Program-made: the position numbers and the translations under genes | Shown: positions 51,167 to 64,000 of the stretch, one piece after another | How positions within the stretch are numbered: position 1 is the stretch's first letter | Layout: each line of letters begins with the position of its first letter | The notes under the pieces: model-generated | Seen by the model: only the letters and a program-made list of their open reading frames with translations | What the model was told of the DNA's origin: nothing | Databases searched by the model: none | NCBI RefSeq assembly: GCF_003286085.1 | Contig: NW_020825289.1 | Location: 11,346,001-11,410,000 of the forward strand | DNA: 64,000 nt | Source of the DNA: Drosophila persimilis | Taxonomy: Eukaryota; Arthropoda; Insecta; Diptera; Drosophilidae | Reading direction: 5' to 3'

Positions 51167-51571
51167 AAAATTGCAATTGAAGTTAATTTCAGCAAATTGC
51201 ATGCCAAAATGTGTTAAAGGGAAGAAATTCCGAGCCAAGTCCGAAAGGAAGGCCAGATGAGGGAGGCCTCGAAGAAATGGCGATAGCCGCTACTAACAAA
51301 CTGACTTCTTTGGGCCAAAACTGCAGCACCAACAGCAGCAGCAGCAAAAGGAAGCAGCAACCAGGAACAGAGCCGACACAACAAGAGCAGCAGAAGCAGC
51401 AAGACGGGAAAAAAAATTAAATTACAGGCTTAGGCGAGCATTGCAGCTTGGCTTGGCTTGGCATGGCATGGAGTCGGGAGTCAAGAGTCGAGAATCGGAG
51501 GAGAGCTCTGGGCTGCCTCCTCCAATGGATGCCGGGGCAATAAATGATGGCATGAATGAGTGACCAGCTGA

Positions 51572-51612
51572 CTGAGTGAGTGAGCGAGCGGGTGAGCGAG
51601 TGAGTGAGTGAC
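51572..51612. repeat. (GAGT/GAGC)n tetranucleotide repeat
   Basis: Imperfect GAGT/GAGC units over about 40 bases. Confidence 0.7.
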
Positions 51613-54600
51613 TGGCATGCCCCTGCGGATGGCCATGGACGTGCAACGGACAGTGGACAGCGGGCATCACTTAAGTATCTGCGCTTGCGGTGCCCACTAA
51701 GCTCCGCCCACCGAGTAGTTGCAGTCGTCCGGGTCGGTTCGGGCCGGGACGGGCCGGGCCAAGAGCATCGGGGCGCGAGATTACTCACGCGAATGTAATT
51801 TGGCAATTGCTTATTAGCGCTAACGCGCCGACGTCGATCCGGCATCGAGGGGCTCGCTTGGTGATCTGCGGCATGGCACAGTGGTGAAGGATCTGGACCT
51901 TTTGTGCTATCTTTAAACATAGAATCACATGCGAAGGAATCATTTCATATATCAAGCAAATACGAGCATACATATATGCGTTTTATTCGATGGCTGAAGA
52001 GACATACCATAGATATAGCTCCGCCGAAAGTAAATCATTTCTTTTTTTTTTTGTATTTTGAAGTTCTTTGATTTTATTTATTCTGCTTGGAAAGATGTTA
52101 AGTTTCAATTGGAATGGCCCCACTGTGCGGTGGCCGCAGCAATCGAACCATTTATATCACCTTCTAGTTAGAACGAGCGGACCATCCAGTTGTCGATCCT
52201 CAAACACGGCTCGTACTACTCGGACGCCTTGGTCGTCGGTCCTCGGTCTCCGTGGTCGTCATTGGATCTTGCGCAATGCGCGTTGTAGGACCGGTGTTGG
52301 ACATCAGAGCCCCGAGCGAAAGATGGCACTGTCCGATGACTGCGAATGTGAAGTGCAATAATTTTCTTTTTTATTATTATTACATTTTTCTTTCGTTGGG
52401 ATTGCTGGAGATTGCCGCTGCCACTGCCGCCTTGGCTGCAGCTGAGGCAGAGGCCGAGAGTGTTGAAACATTTGCGCGTCATTTACAGATTCTTTTAATA
52501 TTATCATTTTTGGTGGCCGTTTTGGCGGGGCTCTTGAAACGAGATTTTGGCGGCCAGAATGCTGCCAATGGCCTAACGACATGGCAACTATAGGAAATAA
52601 AGGATCGTTTAGCTCTCGGAGGCCTCTGGCGGCCAGAAACGCTGGCTGGAGAGGCTGTTTTATGTGAGTGGTGGATGGGAATTGTTAGGAGCTTCAATCT
52701 TGTTGGATCTGTAGTTTCAGAATGTGTTCCTTTTGTACCCTGTGAGTACCGGGTATAAAAAGATGGCCGGCTAGCTAGTTCACGTGTTCGTCTCTTTCCA
52801 CCATGGCATCCCTCACTTAGAGCCCAAATCAACCCCAATTCCATACCAAACCCCGCCCCTAACGAGGAGCATTTCTACCTCTAGCCGCGTGCGTGGATAA
52901 GGATCCTCAAACCGCTGCTCCCTGCCTCTGGGCGATAACTGTGTAAAACTGCAAATTATCCTAACTGGCCCATTTTAACCTGACAATTAGAGAGACGATG
53001 GCGGCCTGCGGTGTAATTCAATCTGCATATGGGACTGCGTCGGGGACAAAGACAGCGACAGCGAAAACGGCAGGATAGGGCAATGGTAAATGGAATCACA
53101 GCGGTGGCCAACAATGAGCCTAGACAAAAGGAACTCTGGCTGGGGCCGAGGCAATTGAAACGACCGAAAATAGGGCCAAATGCAAAAAGCATGTATCACC
53201 GGAGGAAGATGTGAAAGAATAAGAGAAGAAGAAGAGGCTGAAAAGAACAGGCCCAAATGGCATGAAATTTTGTCAAACGAAAATACGGGCGTAGATTTCT
53301 ATTAAAACGTAAGGACGGACCCAAAGACAAACGGACGGTTGAACACTTAAACGCTTGGAGGACAGGACGAATGGAACCGGGCAAACCTTTTGTCTTTTGT
53401 AATTTTATGCGACAATTTTTGTTCCTTGCTTCTACAACTCTCGTTCCTCTCTCTCTCTCTCTCTATGCTCTATCGGTCTTTCGGGACTCGAGGTAAATTA
53501 GAATATGGCGGATGGAAGGACGGTTGGTAGCCTACAAAGAATGCGGGGAATACAGTGAAAAAGTATTGAATGACATTTTGATATGCTTAGAATTCGGTTC
53601 CGATGGATATAGCAAATGTCAATGGCAGCTGCGTGACTTCCCTCCCCCCCCATCCCCCTGAACGGAGCGAATAATTCAATGAAAAGAAAAGAAAAACGAA
53701 ACGAAACGAAAAATGAACCGAAGCTCAAGTGCAATTGAATGGAAATGAGAGCCACACCCCCCTTCCGATTGTCGATTCACTTTGTGAAGGGAAAAAAGAA
53801 TTATAATAAAGGAAAAAAAACAACTTGAGTCGTTGACCACGCAAAACACATTAAAATTCAAATGCTTTGATATACCAATTAATTTGTTGTTGCTGGCGGA
53901 TTCGACAGGCAAGGTTGGTTGGCAAAACTTTTGGTGTTTGGGGTCTGCTGGGATCCACTGCTTTCTGTTGCGCTTGCCTCAATTAAATGCAACGAGACGC
54001 GATAACAAGATTATCCGCCGCAGACATCTTGAGACAATATCTATGTATATGCCATAAAAGCACTACAGCATTCCCCGTCCTGGCTGGTCCCCGTCCTCTT
54101 GCTCTGGCTTTGGCTCTGGCCGCGGTCGTGCTCCTCCTCTCGAGCTGCCAAATTGGCGTTTTGGCAATGAAACGCAAATGTTGCCCGCAAAGTTGTGTCC
54201 TCATCCTCGACTCCATCGTTGTCGTTCTCGTCGTCTTGTCATTGATTTGAATTTTATGCGCACGCAAGAGTAGCTGGAAAAAAAGCGAATTTCCTTACCG
54301 CTTTACAGCCTTATTTGTCAGTACGCTGCCGCTGTCGTTGCCGCTGCCGCTGCTGCAGCCTGTGTCACAAACTGTTTTGAGTGCTACAGTTTTGGCAAGT
54401 GCCATCCTCCCTCCTAGATAGAGACGGAGTGCACTTGGATGCAGAAGAAATACCAAGGAAAGAGCCATGTCTAAGCCGCAACGGAGCGGCCAATTTGGGG
54501 CTAGATAGACGTTAATCAGAAATGGGACCGCATTCACAGCTAACTGTCGCTCGATGGAATTTCGATAGAGCCTCTTTTAAATCATAAGCAATTCCTTCCA

Positions 54601-55173
54601 ACCCAGATCCCTTTATGTTATTCGCTCATCCCTGTCTGTATTTCTTGTTCTATTAAACCCATCCACATCCAATCACAAATTTAAGCATTATTCTTTCGTC
54701 CAAATCGGATTATTTCCTCGGCAAGTGTCATGCACAATTGTCTCGCTGTCTGCTGACCTTATCGTAGGGCTCCACAGTTTGTCTGTCGTCGTCGTCGTCT
54801 TCGTCAGAGTTCCGCGTACATGCAGAATGCAAAAGCCCCTCGATGCAGTGCTAACAACCTAAGCCGATCCCAGGCTTGCCGAAAATAAAGGAAGGCAGAC
54901 AACTGCAGCAGATCGAAACTAGTTTTCCCCCCAACCCCATACCCCCTCCCACCAGACTTTCGGACTTCAAGTTACCCAACTCAAGCTGCCAGGCAGTGGT
55001 GTTGCTGCCGGCTCGATACACTTCCTCCCTGCCGATGGCCCTGGCCGGCGCATCAAGTGTTCGCCGAGGCTTGTTAAAGTTCATTTTCGATGCAACGAGC
55101 TGCAATAATGCATAATTGTGCTCATTAGTCTTTTTGGGGCCAACGATCGTGTATGAATTTAAATTTTAGCGCT

Positions 55174-55199
55174 GCCAGCCAGCCAGCCAGCCAGCCAGG
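55174..55199. repeat. (CCAG)n tetranucleotide repeat
   Basis: About six CCAG units. Confidence 0.8.
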
Positions 55200-55917
55200 C
55201 CGAAACCCGACCAGGCCAGACCAGACCCAGCTTGGGCTGGGACGAGCCCTAAATAAATACAATTGGACAGCAATGGGATGACGACGGCCGACCCAACCAA
55301 CCACTTGACTGTGCTGGACTGGATTGGCTTGGCTTGGACTGCGGACTGCAGACTGGGGACACCAGACAGCGGACAACGCTTCGTCGGCGCGAACTTGAAA
55401 CATTTGTGAGCAGGATTTACGCGTCCAGTTAAATTTACGACTGCGCACCTTTTGCATGAAATTGACGTGGCCTTTTATTTACCCCGCCACCTGCCGCCTG
55501 TCCTACTCTCCCACTTGGATGCGGATCGGTCAGGCCGAACGTGTGGGACGGGCCCATGGTCGGGGATCATGTGTGCCTGTGTCTGTGTGAAGTTAATATC
55601 AGGCGAAATACAAGGCTTGTTAAGTGATTAATCAGCGCCAGATATAATTTGTGTCTGCGTTAATTTTTTCACGTGAATAAAGCCTCCTTTACTCTTTCCA
55701 TCCTCCGTCCACCGTGCGTTCATCCGAAGTCTTGTCTGTGGCTCAACGGAGGAGTCTCGTGTAAATTAGGAGACATGAACGAAGAGAGGTACGAAGCCTG
55801 GACGAGGAATATCCCAAGGTGATGCCTTAAATCTCATATTCCCATTCAGAGTACTGATATCCAAAATATCGATATATGGGAAATAGGGAAAAATTGAAAC
55901 ATGCAACTTCATATTTA

Positions 55918-57034
55918 TTATACCCGATACTCAAAATGAGTATTGGGGTATATTAGATTTGTGGTAAAAGTGGATGTGTGTAACGTCCAGAAGGAATCGT
56001 TTCCGACCCCATAAAGTATATATATTCTTGATCAGCATCAATAGCCGAGTCGATTGAGCCATGTCTGTCTGTCCGTCCGTCCGTCTGTCCATCTGTCCGT
56101 CTGTCCGTCCCCTTCAGCGCCTAATGCTCAAAGACTAAAGGAGAGCTAGAGCAACGATGTTTTGGATCCAGACTTCTGTGATATGTCACTGCTCCAAAAA
56201 TATTTCAAAACTTTGCCCCGCCCACTTCCGCCCCCACAAAGGGCGAAAATCTGTGGCATCCACAATTTCGACGATACGAGAAAACTAAAAACGCAGAATC
56301 GTAGAAAATGACTATATCTTCTAGAGTGCAAAATCTGAACCAGATCGTATAATTATTATAGCCAGAATCACGAAAACAATTTCACTCTTTCTCGCTCTGT
56401 CTCACTCTAACACACAGGTTTCATGGTCGGTTTTGCCAATTGCAAAATATGAGTTCAAGGATCTCAGAACCTATAAAAGCCAGAGCAACCAAATTTGGTA
56501 TCCACACTCCTGTGATATCGGACCTTGACCGTTTCATGTCCAAATTTCGCCACACCCCCTTCCGCCCCCGCAAAGGACGAAAATCTGAGGCAACCACAAA
56601 TCTCAGAGACTATTAAGGCTAGAGTAACCAAATTTGGTACACACTCCTTTAAGATGTCACTATAAAACGTATATCTCAGAATTTCGCCCCACCCCCATCC
56701 GCCCCCACAAAGGACGAAAATCTGTTGCATCCACAATATTGCAGATTTGAGAAAATTAAAAACGCAGAATCATAGATAATGACCATATCTATTAGATTGC
56801 TGAATCTGGATCAGATCAGACCATTTTTTTAGCCAAAAGGAACAAATCAATTTGCAGTGGCTACGCAGCGCCCGATGTCACGCTCAGACTGATTTTCTGT
56901 CTCTCTCGCACGCACTCTTTGTCGTGTCGTTAAATATTAGCGGCGTCTGCCGGAGGAGAGCCATACTGACTTAGTATCGGGTATAACCTTAGAGTTGCGG
57001 TGTCCGCAGCAACTCACAACGTTCCCCCTCGTTT
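55918..57034 (-). mobile_element. DINE-1/mini-me-like non-autonomous element, copy B
   Basis: This is the reverse-complement counterpart of copy A at 13812-14921, of nearly the same length (1,117 versus 1,110 bases). It has the same terminal features (AACGAGGGGGAACGTTGTGAG left end, GAGTTG/CAACTC hairpin, TTATACCC inverted ends), three G-rich internal blocks and a GTCY tract (about 56063-56110). Similarity runs from end to end with many point differences and small indels, so the copies are not a recent duplication. It has no coding capacity. Its 5' end lies about 84 bases from the end of the Kunitz-like relic. Confidence 0.7.
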
Positions 57035-57117
57035 TTGAATAAGAATGAATTATCCCTGAATTCCCTATTATCACATATGCATAATCGATGCAGTAAATTA
57101 AACGATATTCAATTATT

Positions 57118-57362
57118 AGTTTGCTTTTGAATAAATCACTTAATGTGCGATGAAATTTACTCATGACCATCCCATTCCCATTGAAAATCATTGAAGTGCA
57201 CTCAGAATCATGTACATATGTAAGTGGTGGTTCCTCACAGCTATAGGGGCACTGTTCTTTCCGGGTTTCTTTGGGTAAATTTTGCTTGGGAATTTGCGGT
57301 TCATGAAGCTGCAATAAGAAAAGCAAGAAAGGAAAAGAATTGAGGCACAGAATACCTTTCGC
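57118..57362 (-). pseudogene. Probable decayed Kunitz-domain secreted protein gene
   Basis: On the minus strand an open frame from 57362 reads a Lys followed by a hydrophobic signal-like stretch (ILCLNSFPFLLFLL), then a short linker and a Kunitz-like core. TYVHDSECTSMIFNGNGM followed by SKFHRTLSD aligns by eye, residue for residue, with the family pattern Y-x(n)-C-x2-F-x-Y-x-G-C-x-G-x-x-N-x-F. The cysteine after Gly is Asn, and the last two cysteines are Leu and Lys. The codon where an initiator Met would be expected, before Lys-Gly, is GCG (57360-57362). The frame runs on without stop toward element copy B. Lost start and lost disulphides point to a relic. An alternative is a rapidly evolved gene with an unseen first exon spliced to the TTATTGCAG acceptor at about 57312. 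Confidence is limited because the alignment is by eye. Confidence 0.35.
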
Positions 57363-60300
57363 GGGGGGATGCAGTCAGGCATTAGATGGAATCATCGGGT
57401 GTGTATTTTGGGAGGGTTGTAATCGAAGGATGAGCATGGGAACAGGACCAAAAGGACGACAGACCAAGGCGACCAAATCGTCTCAGACACTCACTCACTC
57501 ACTCACATGCGCGGGGACAAACAAGCAAACAAAACGGAGCCCAGGGCAATCTTGTTATCGAAAACATGCTTGGGGAGGGGGATCGGCGCTATATATAAAC
57601 TACTTCAGGTAATCTAAGGCTTGGAAATGCTAATCGCCTTTATTTCAGCACAGACAACAACAAACAAAGGCACAGCAGCAGCCCGGCCGTTTCGCTTTGT
57701 CACCGCTCCCGGGCCGTAGAGGGTCGGGTCCTGGGTTCTGGGTACTGGATCGGGACAGACAGGAGAGGGCGACGGGCTTTGATAATTGAAACCGTAAAGT
57801 TGTTCAGCTTTGCTGCGCAGGATGTAAACGCTGGCTGTCAAAGGATTCCGCTTTGTTTTTCCTTTATAAATGTTTGTCTTTTTTTCCTTTTCCCTTATTT
57901 TTTGGTGTCGCTTGTCGAGTTATTCGTGCGATTATTCTTTTAGGGTATTGCTGTCCTCATCCGCGCATCCTTAGAGGACATTGCAGGTCCCCTCCTCCTT
58001 TGCATATCGCCCCTTAAGTCAGCCCCTGAAACACGCACGAGTTGGAGGCATCGCTCCTTTTTTTTATAGTGCCTCGAATTTCAGAGTGCACCCCTTATCC
58101 CTTCCCCTTTGTGTCCTAGGCGCCGCCGCTGTGGCATAATTGCAGGTTACAGCCAACGGTTTTGATTTTCGGCTACTTCGCCGCGGTTTTCCCCCTTCCA
58201 GGTTTCTTTCATATTGTGTTTCATATTTCAGTTTGACAAAAACGCATCTGATGAGTTTTTATTTGTTTGCTATCTTTGTCTCTGTGCTAACATCAACATC
58301 CTCAACGGCATCTCGGCATCGGCGTCGTCATCGTCATCGTTTTGGTTGACAATTTTCCGCCTGACATTCAAGATTTTAATCGCTGCCATTTGCCATAACT
58401 AGATTCTTGGGGTTTGCCGCTTGCCGTTTGAACAGTCTCCGATTTCTCTCGCTTCATTTGGAGGAAGGCACACCCTTTGGCTTACAAAATACAGAAGTTT
58501 CTTTGGGACGATGGGATTCAGATGATTCAGAAGTGGAATGCGTAGATAAGGTTTTTAGCCACACTTGACATTTCACAAATCGAATTATTCCACTGCTGCG
58601 TAACCCTCAATTGGTTCCCTTTAAAGCATGCAAATGTCAGGTGTATTTCAATACCTTGAAGGCTATGCTATCTACAGACCGATTGGGTAACAATTTGAGG
58701 AAACTCCTTATTGATGAAGCTATGTTATCATGTTATCCTGATTATAATAATTGAAGCCTACCTATCTGTTAGTTCCAGAAACATTGCTCTTCTTAGATCA
58801 AATGGCCATTCACTTTTAATATCTTGCCCCAAACTCTATTATGCGCCTCATTACTCGCAGGGAAAGGCAGACAAAAGCATTTCCGCACAATGCCAGTTGC
58901 TTAAAAATTAAAAGCGAAATTAAACACATTCAATTACATTTTGTATGTAATTTTTCGCAACACAAAGTTGGCCAACATACCGGCAGGCGGCAGGCGGCGG
59001 ATAGCCACCCCCCCAGCCGAAAGGTGAAAAGTTATTCCTGCTACGTTAGCATTAACGGTACGTACCTTCTCCATCACCTGCTGGGGTGTGCGTGCTGTTT
59101 TTGTTGTTGACCCCCAACGCTTTGTTTGAGTGGATGCTGGGTGGTGGGCGGTGGAATGGGGCGGCGCAGGGACAGGGGCAGGGTCTTCGAAAGGGACTCC
59201 CCAAAATATGGAAGAGTAATGCCGACCATCAGCGCTTATAACTGTGCCGATTATGAAGTTAATTTATCAGCAGCAGAGCGGATGAGCAGTCAGTCAGTCA
59301 GTCATTCAGTCGGGGATTCCGTGGGGTCTGATGATTGTGAGCAGCTTGCGGAGGTGGTGCGGTGCGGTGGGTGGTTGGCAGCGGGGGACTGTTTGGCATT
59401 TTGGGGTAGTTGCTGGGGCGGACATTCATTAGGCCATCAAATGGCCGAAGACAAATTTACCCAGCCAAATGAATAAATGAGCAGGTAACGTGGGTCGTTA
59501 CAGCCACTGTTTCGAAGGGTTACTACGAGTGTATGGCTACACCTAGTAATCCTCACAAATTTGTCGAGCTACTCTCGCATATCAGCTTAAAGCTGACTAA
59601 AGCTGAGGCACTGCCACTGCTGGATAGTTGTGTGGGAAGTTCCTTCAACTTGTAAGCAGTAAGCAGTTGCTAAAGTTCCTTGTGTACCGGCAACTTTCTG
59701 CCACTGCGCTCCGTGCCCCTTAGTTCACTTGCAGAAATTCCTTCTTCAATTTACTTTCAACATGCTTTCTTGAGAAGTCCCTTTTTTGTTGCTAAATATC
59801 CGTACTCGCTCACAGCAAAAGGAACTCGAAGTCGAAGGCGGAGGGGGAGGCGGAGACGGAGGCTTGAGCCAGCTCTAACGATAAGACGCACGCACACGAC
59901 ACTGAAGACGGCGGATCGGAGTTTGGGTTGGGGTTGGGAGTGGTGATGGTGATGGCATCGTCTGCAGTGCCGTAGACATTACCACAGCCACGCGCGTGTT
60001 TTACGTTCATCTGTCTACTTAACGTGGCCTTCTACACCGCCCACAAACCCCCCTTCCCCCAGTCCTAGTCAGAACTCCGCTCCAGCCACATCCCTAACTC
60101 GTCCTTTCAGCTCCTTCTCCTTGTCGTCCTCTGCGTTTTAACGTACTAATCCTTGCTTTTATCTCTTGTTTGACTTTTGCTACGCGCACTCCATACACCC
60201 GCTCATTTAATGTCATTGTCCCAGCCCATCCCCAGTTACAGCCCCAGTTACAGCCCCAGCCACAGCCCAGCCTCTTTCCACCCCGGCAATCCTTTCCAAA

Positions 60301-61090
60301 TATTTGTCAATTTGTATGCGCAAGTTTCTTTTCAATTCGCACCACACGGCGTATGCGTGTCATAAGCGTTTCTTAAAGTGTTTGGGCCATGATTTCGCCT
60401 GCGACGGTAAATGCGATGACGAGTATGTGTGCACAGGCTTTTCCACATCGCATTTTGATTTCCATTTATTTGCTTTTCATTTTCCATCCCGTTCCGCTGG
60501 ACGCACTCGAATTTCCTCTGCTTATTTTTCATTAATCAACGGCACGTGACCGAGTATTAATTTTTAAACCCATCAGGAATTTCTCCTGATTTTTTTTGTA
60601 TACACCTCACGGTCTGTGGGTATACATATCTAGAGATTCTGCATCGCGTTTTCTTTAAAAATTTTTGAGGTTCACCTTTAATGTTGGATACATAGATGTA
60701 TTCTTCTAGTCCAGGGTAACTCAAAGTCTTCACCTATTTTAGTAAATTACTTTTTGATTGTTTGTACTGGGATCACGTGGCGTATGCGCATCTAACAAAC
60801 ACGCCGTCTTTGTGATTGAAAGCGGGACTGCAACGTACTCTTCAGATTCAATTAATTTTTATACAGTCGCCAACAGGTTCGTTGAAAATAAAGTAGGAGC
60901 TGTCCAAAAGGAATATGCATTTGAATTATTCCTCTACAAAAGTATCCCCTACATCTCACATAATTCTCCACGAAATCCCTTCTCATTGTGAGGGCCCTTC
61001 TAATGAGCAACTCTTCATAGTGTCGTCTGGCACACATGCAACACAATAAACCCCAATTAGCCAGATGACAATGACAACGAGTCTCTGTCC

Positions 61091-61114
61091 AGAGAGAGAG
61101 AGAGAGAGAGAGAG
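61091..61114. repeat. (GA)n microsatellite
   Basis: About twelve GA units followed by GGAGGAGAG-type purine sequence. Confidence 0.85.
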
Positions 61115-63496
61115 GAGGAGAGATGAGGATGAGAGAGAAGACTTGGAAGTACTGGGGTTCTGTGGCAGCAGACTGGTATGCGTACTGGTATTTATTATAA
61201 TTAACAAAAATTCAAAGGGATAAATTGTGAAATTGTGCTTGAAAAGTAAATGCTGTTCATTAAAGAGCCAGAACCCAGAATAAAGCACCCAGAACCCAGT
61301 GGAGTGGCCATGCGGATCCCAGAGCTTCGAATTACCGCTAGCTTGTGTGTGTCTTGCCATTATATAATAGACATTAACAGCGCTAATTCAGTTATTTCTT
61401 AATTATAAACTACTTACGCCCGCTCCGCTGCGAGCGTGGCGAATTTTCTAACACTGGGAAGACACGGCACTTGTCAGGGAACTGCTGGGGGCAGCGGCGC
61501 AAGGAGTGGGCCATTGGTTTCGACTCGGGGCACGTGTGACATTCACCCCGTCTGCGGGTCGCTGTCGTTTCATCGCTGTCTCAGTTACAGCTTTTGCCTT
61601 CGAGTTGGCTGCATAATTACCAAAGTTGTGTGTAGTTATGATGGCTCAGATTACGTCGCCCAACTTTGGCCGGGCTTGATGATGGCCAGACGCAACGACG
61701 CAATGTGATGCCGGAGAGTGCACATAATTGCCGCTACCCAAGTAGATGGCTGGCGGGCAGTGGAGCCTGCGTTTGTTTGCCCAATTTGCTACCCCTTTAA
61801 GGGCCCAACTACAATTGGCAAGTGCCTCCGCCCCCTCCGCTCCCGGTAACCACTTGAAGCAGCCAACTTTGATTGAAATATACAATTTTAATGAGGCAGC
61901 ACCAGCTGAGAGCAGCTACAGAATAAGCTTTTTATTTTCCTCCTTCTTGGCATTGTAAAAATTGAGAGGAATAAACAAATAAATCAACAAAATGAACTCA
62001 AAGAAACAATAAAGCTAGAGCCGGAATCGAGTTAGGGGTGGCACTTGGCGAGGGTTACGGCGGATGCCATCGAGACAACTTATGAGACGAAAGACAAACA
62101 GAGGCAGGCACAGCTACATTGTGTTCGAGTTCTAGCTGATTCCTTCGCTACTCCAAAATGTATGATGTTTGCCAGGTCTGCTGCTCGCGCACAACATTTG
62201 CGAGAGACATATCATCCTGTATCTTGCAACTATTCCACCACCAATATCATCAAATATCCTCAATTGTTATTTATTTCTAGAATTACATCTAGGATTGTTC
62301 CTGGAATCAGTTCTATTACAGCTGCAACCGCTTTTGATTACAGCAGAAGCGAGCTATCCACTCATCTATTGCTGATTGGCTTTCATGACTCATCTCAGTT
62401 CAACCTTTAGTCGATAGAAACACTCGAAAATGTTTTGTGAAATAATGAAAATCAAATCAGATTGCTGACCGCAATAGGAAACCCCAATACATTAGAGTTC
62501 TGGCCCAACGATTGCTTGCGGCAAATGAGGTATTAATTAGCATCGAACTACCGTGCCAGAAAGAAATACAGAAAACTCTGTAAAAGAAAAGACTCGCCAC
62601 GCCCCACCACACTCGTAAAGTATTACGGAATGCAAAGACTGGTAACTGAGAGAGAGAAATGATTAATTACGCTGCAGAGTTGCCGAGCTGACTCCGAGTA
62701 TGATTTATTGTAATTTAATTGTGCCACATTATGCGGTCGATTTGGGGTTCGCATTTGAATGGCATTTTTGAGCGTAGAAATGATGCGAGGAGTATTGCCA
62801 AATAGCCAGAACGCCCCTGGCAGCTCGACCCACCACAGAAGTCTATACTCCAGTTGAACGGAAAGTTTTGACCGGTCCGGATGGGCGATGGGGGAAAACA
62901 GAGGCAAATTATCATCCTGCCCAGGGAAAGTTGAAGGACCAGCAGGAACTTTGTTTGTTAGTCCGTCTGCCGGTGTTTTCTGTCTGTCTAGCTGGGCGTG
63001 TATCCAGGTGAAAGGAATTGTATAAAATGTATATTCCCATGATTATAATTTCATCAGCGGCAACACTAAAGAACCATCAAAGGCATGGCGAAGACGGCTC
63101 CAGCTCCACCACTCGGTGGTGCTCCACTCAATATCGTTGTGGTTGCAATGATTGAGCACAGGATTGGGTGCCCTGCCCTCCACAGCATGCTTCGGTGTAC
63201 ACTTATTGACTGAGTTGGCCACTACGTCAGTCAAGTCCTTGGCTGTCGCCACCGAAGCGCAGGAGCAGGAGCCAAGCCAACCAGCGCCATTCCGGGCCTG
63301 GCCTGTGCTGCTGGCAGACAGAAATCAATTGTTCCCATTATTATAATGAGATTACTTACCTACTGAACGACAAAACGTAGTACTCCGACTACAGCACAAG
63401 GAGTCGCTCCGCCCTCGCCTTCGCCCTCGTCCTCACCGGAACCGCCTCTGGAGGTAGTCAAACTGCTACCTCTACTATATATGTAGATATACAAAG

Positions 63497-63520
63497 ATAG
63501 ATAGATAGATAGATGGATAG
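63497..63520. repeat. (GATA)n tetranucleotide repeat
   Basis: About five GATA/GATG units, extended by diverged units. Confidence 0.8.
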
Positions 63521-64000
63521 ATATGTAGATGGGCGAATATATATGTTGGGATAGCGGCTCTCTCTGTGTCGGCGTTCGCTTGCAAATATAATGACTTTAG
63601 TAGTCAGCGGAAAATGCTGGAAAATTGCTTGGCAAATGCTGAAAACATTCAATGCTGAAGTTGAAGAAGGTTCATCCGAGCGCCGAGTGCTCGCACGAAT
63701 TCCATCAGCACCAGGAGCAGGAAAGGGAAGCAGAATCAACATCAGGAAGCACAATTTTATCTATTTTCCTTTTTGTTTTCCCTGATGAAAATTCCCTCTG
63801 CTTTTTGCCAGCGTTTATCAGTTTTGCATTGCATTTGAGCTGAGATTAGCGGCAGGAGCCAGCAGCTAGCAGCAAGGAGCCAGGAGCTAGGAGCAAAAAG
63901 GAAATGGAATCGAATCGGTAAATCATTTAATGGGACTTTGATTTCTCTGAAATTCTTGAAGCTTGGAAAGTGGATGAAAGTTTGCTGCATTTCAATTGAA

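Larger units (their letters stand above)
45928..55917. other. Non-coding stretch with microsatellites
   Basis: I see no supportable gene in this 10 kb. It holds a CA array (47511-47558), a GAACA array (51136-51166), a GAGT-type array (51572-51612), a CCAG array (55174-55199) and numerous CAG/CTC-rich tracts. A sequence at 52735-52760 (GTACCC...GAGTACCGGGTATAAAA) resembles the terminal palindrome of DINE-1/mini-me elements and may be a remnant. Confidence 0.5.
57363..64000. other. Non-coding stretch at the right end
   Basis: I see no convincing gene. It holds a CACT array (57484-57506), GA arrays (61091-61114) and a GATA array (63497-63520). The AT-rich part at 58.5-58.95 kb contains a 65-aa frame (58714-58911) with a signal-peptide-like N-terminus, listed under findings only. 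A minus-strand pair of splice-like sites at 63.3 kb frames an open reading frame without an ATG. Confidence 0.5.

Noticed and set aside
63043..63360. Minus-strand exon-like frame between a CTGCCAG acceptor (63311) and a GTAAGT donor (63359)
   Set aside because: The frame lacks an ATG and the upstream segment hits an in-frame stop. The implied intron is only 49 nt. The splice-like signals may be chance.

Overview
The window looks like euchromatic DNA of a fly of the genus Drosophila, probably the obscura group. This is inference from three things: introns of 49 to 79 bases with CTAAT-like branch points, abundant short microsatellites, and a pair of dispersed repeats of DINE-1/mini-me type ending in a TTATACCCGATACT inverted repeat. 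Coding density is very low. Most of the 64 kb is intergenic or intronic sequence in which I see no gene.

Layout. (1) 1-6.5 kb: no gene seen. (2) 6.5-8.3 kb, minus strand: a complete SLC22-type organic ion transporter of 511 aa with three coding exons, a probable 5' UTR intron and a poly(A) signal. (3) 8.3-32.4 kb: no gene seen; it contains DINE-1-like copy A (13.8-14.9 kb, plus) and several microsatellites. (4) 32.4-33.0 kb, minus strand, and 38.8-42.4 kb, plus strand: five members of a family of small (134-141 aa) four-helix membrane proteins that I do not recognise. One member is isolated on the minus strand. Three lie in a 934-bp head-to-tail tandem array. A diverged fourth plus-strand member follows, with a broken relic of a further member in between. 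All intact members share four coding exons with intron phases 1-0-1. In all four plus-strand genes the middle intron appears to use a GC-AG splice pair. (5) 45.6-45.9 kb, minus strand: a single-exon 85-aa ORF with a good RFX X-box 13-25 bases upstream of its ATG, a candidate ciliary micro-gene. (6) 55.9-57.0 kb, minus strand: DINE-1-like copy B, beside a probable decayed Kunitz-domain secreted-protein gene at 57.1-57.4 kb. (7) 57.4-64 kb: no convincing gene.

The most interesting material is the four-helix family: tandem amplification, apparent sequence exchange between copies, and a shared GC-AG intron whose retention keeps the reading frame open in the three tandem copies. The transporter is an ordinary conserved gene with no evident functional link to the array. 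All gene models come from reading frames and splice signals by eye. No alignment, database search or expression data were available.
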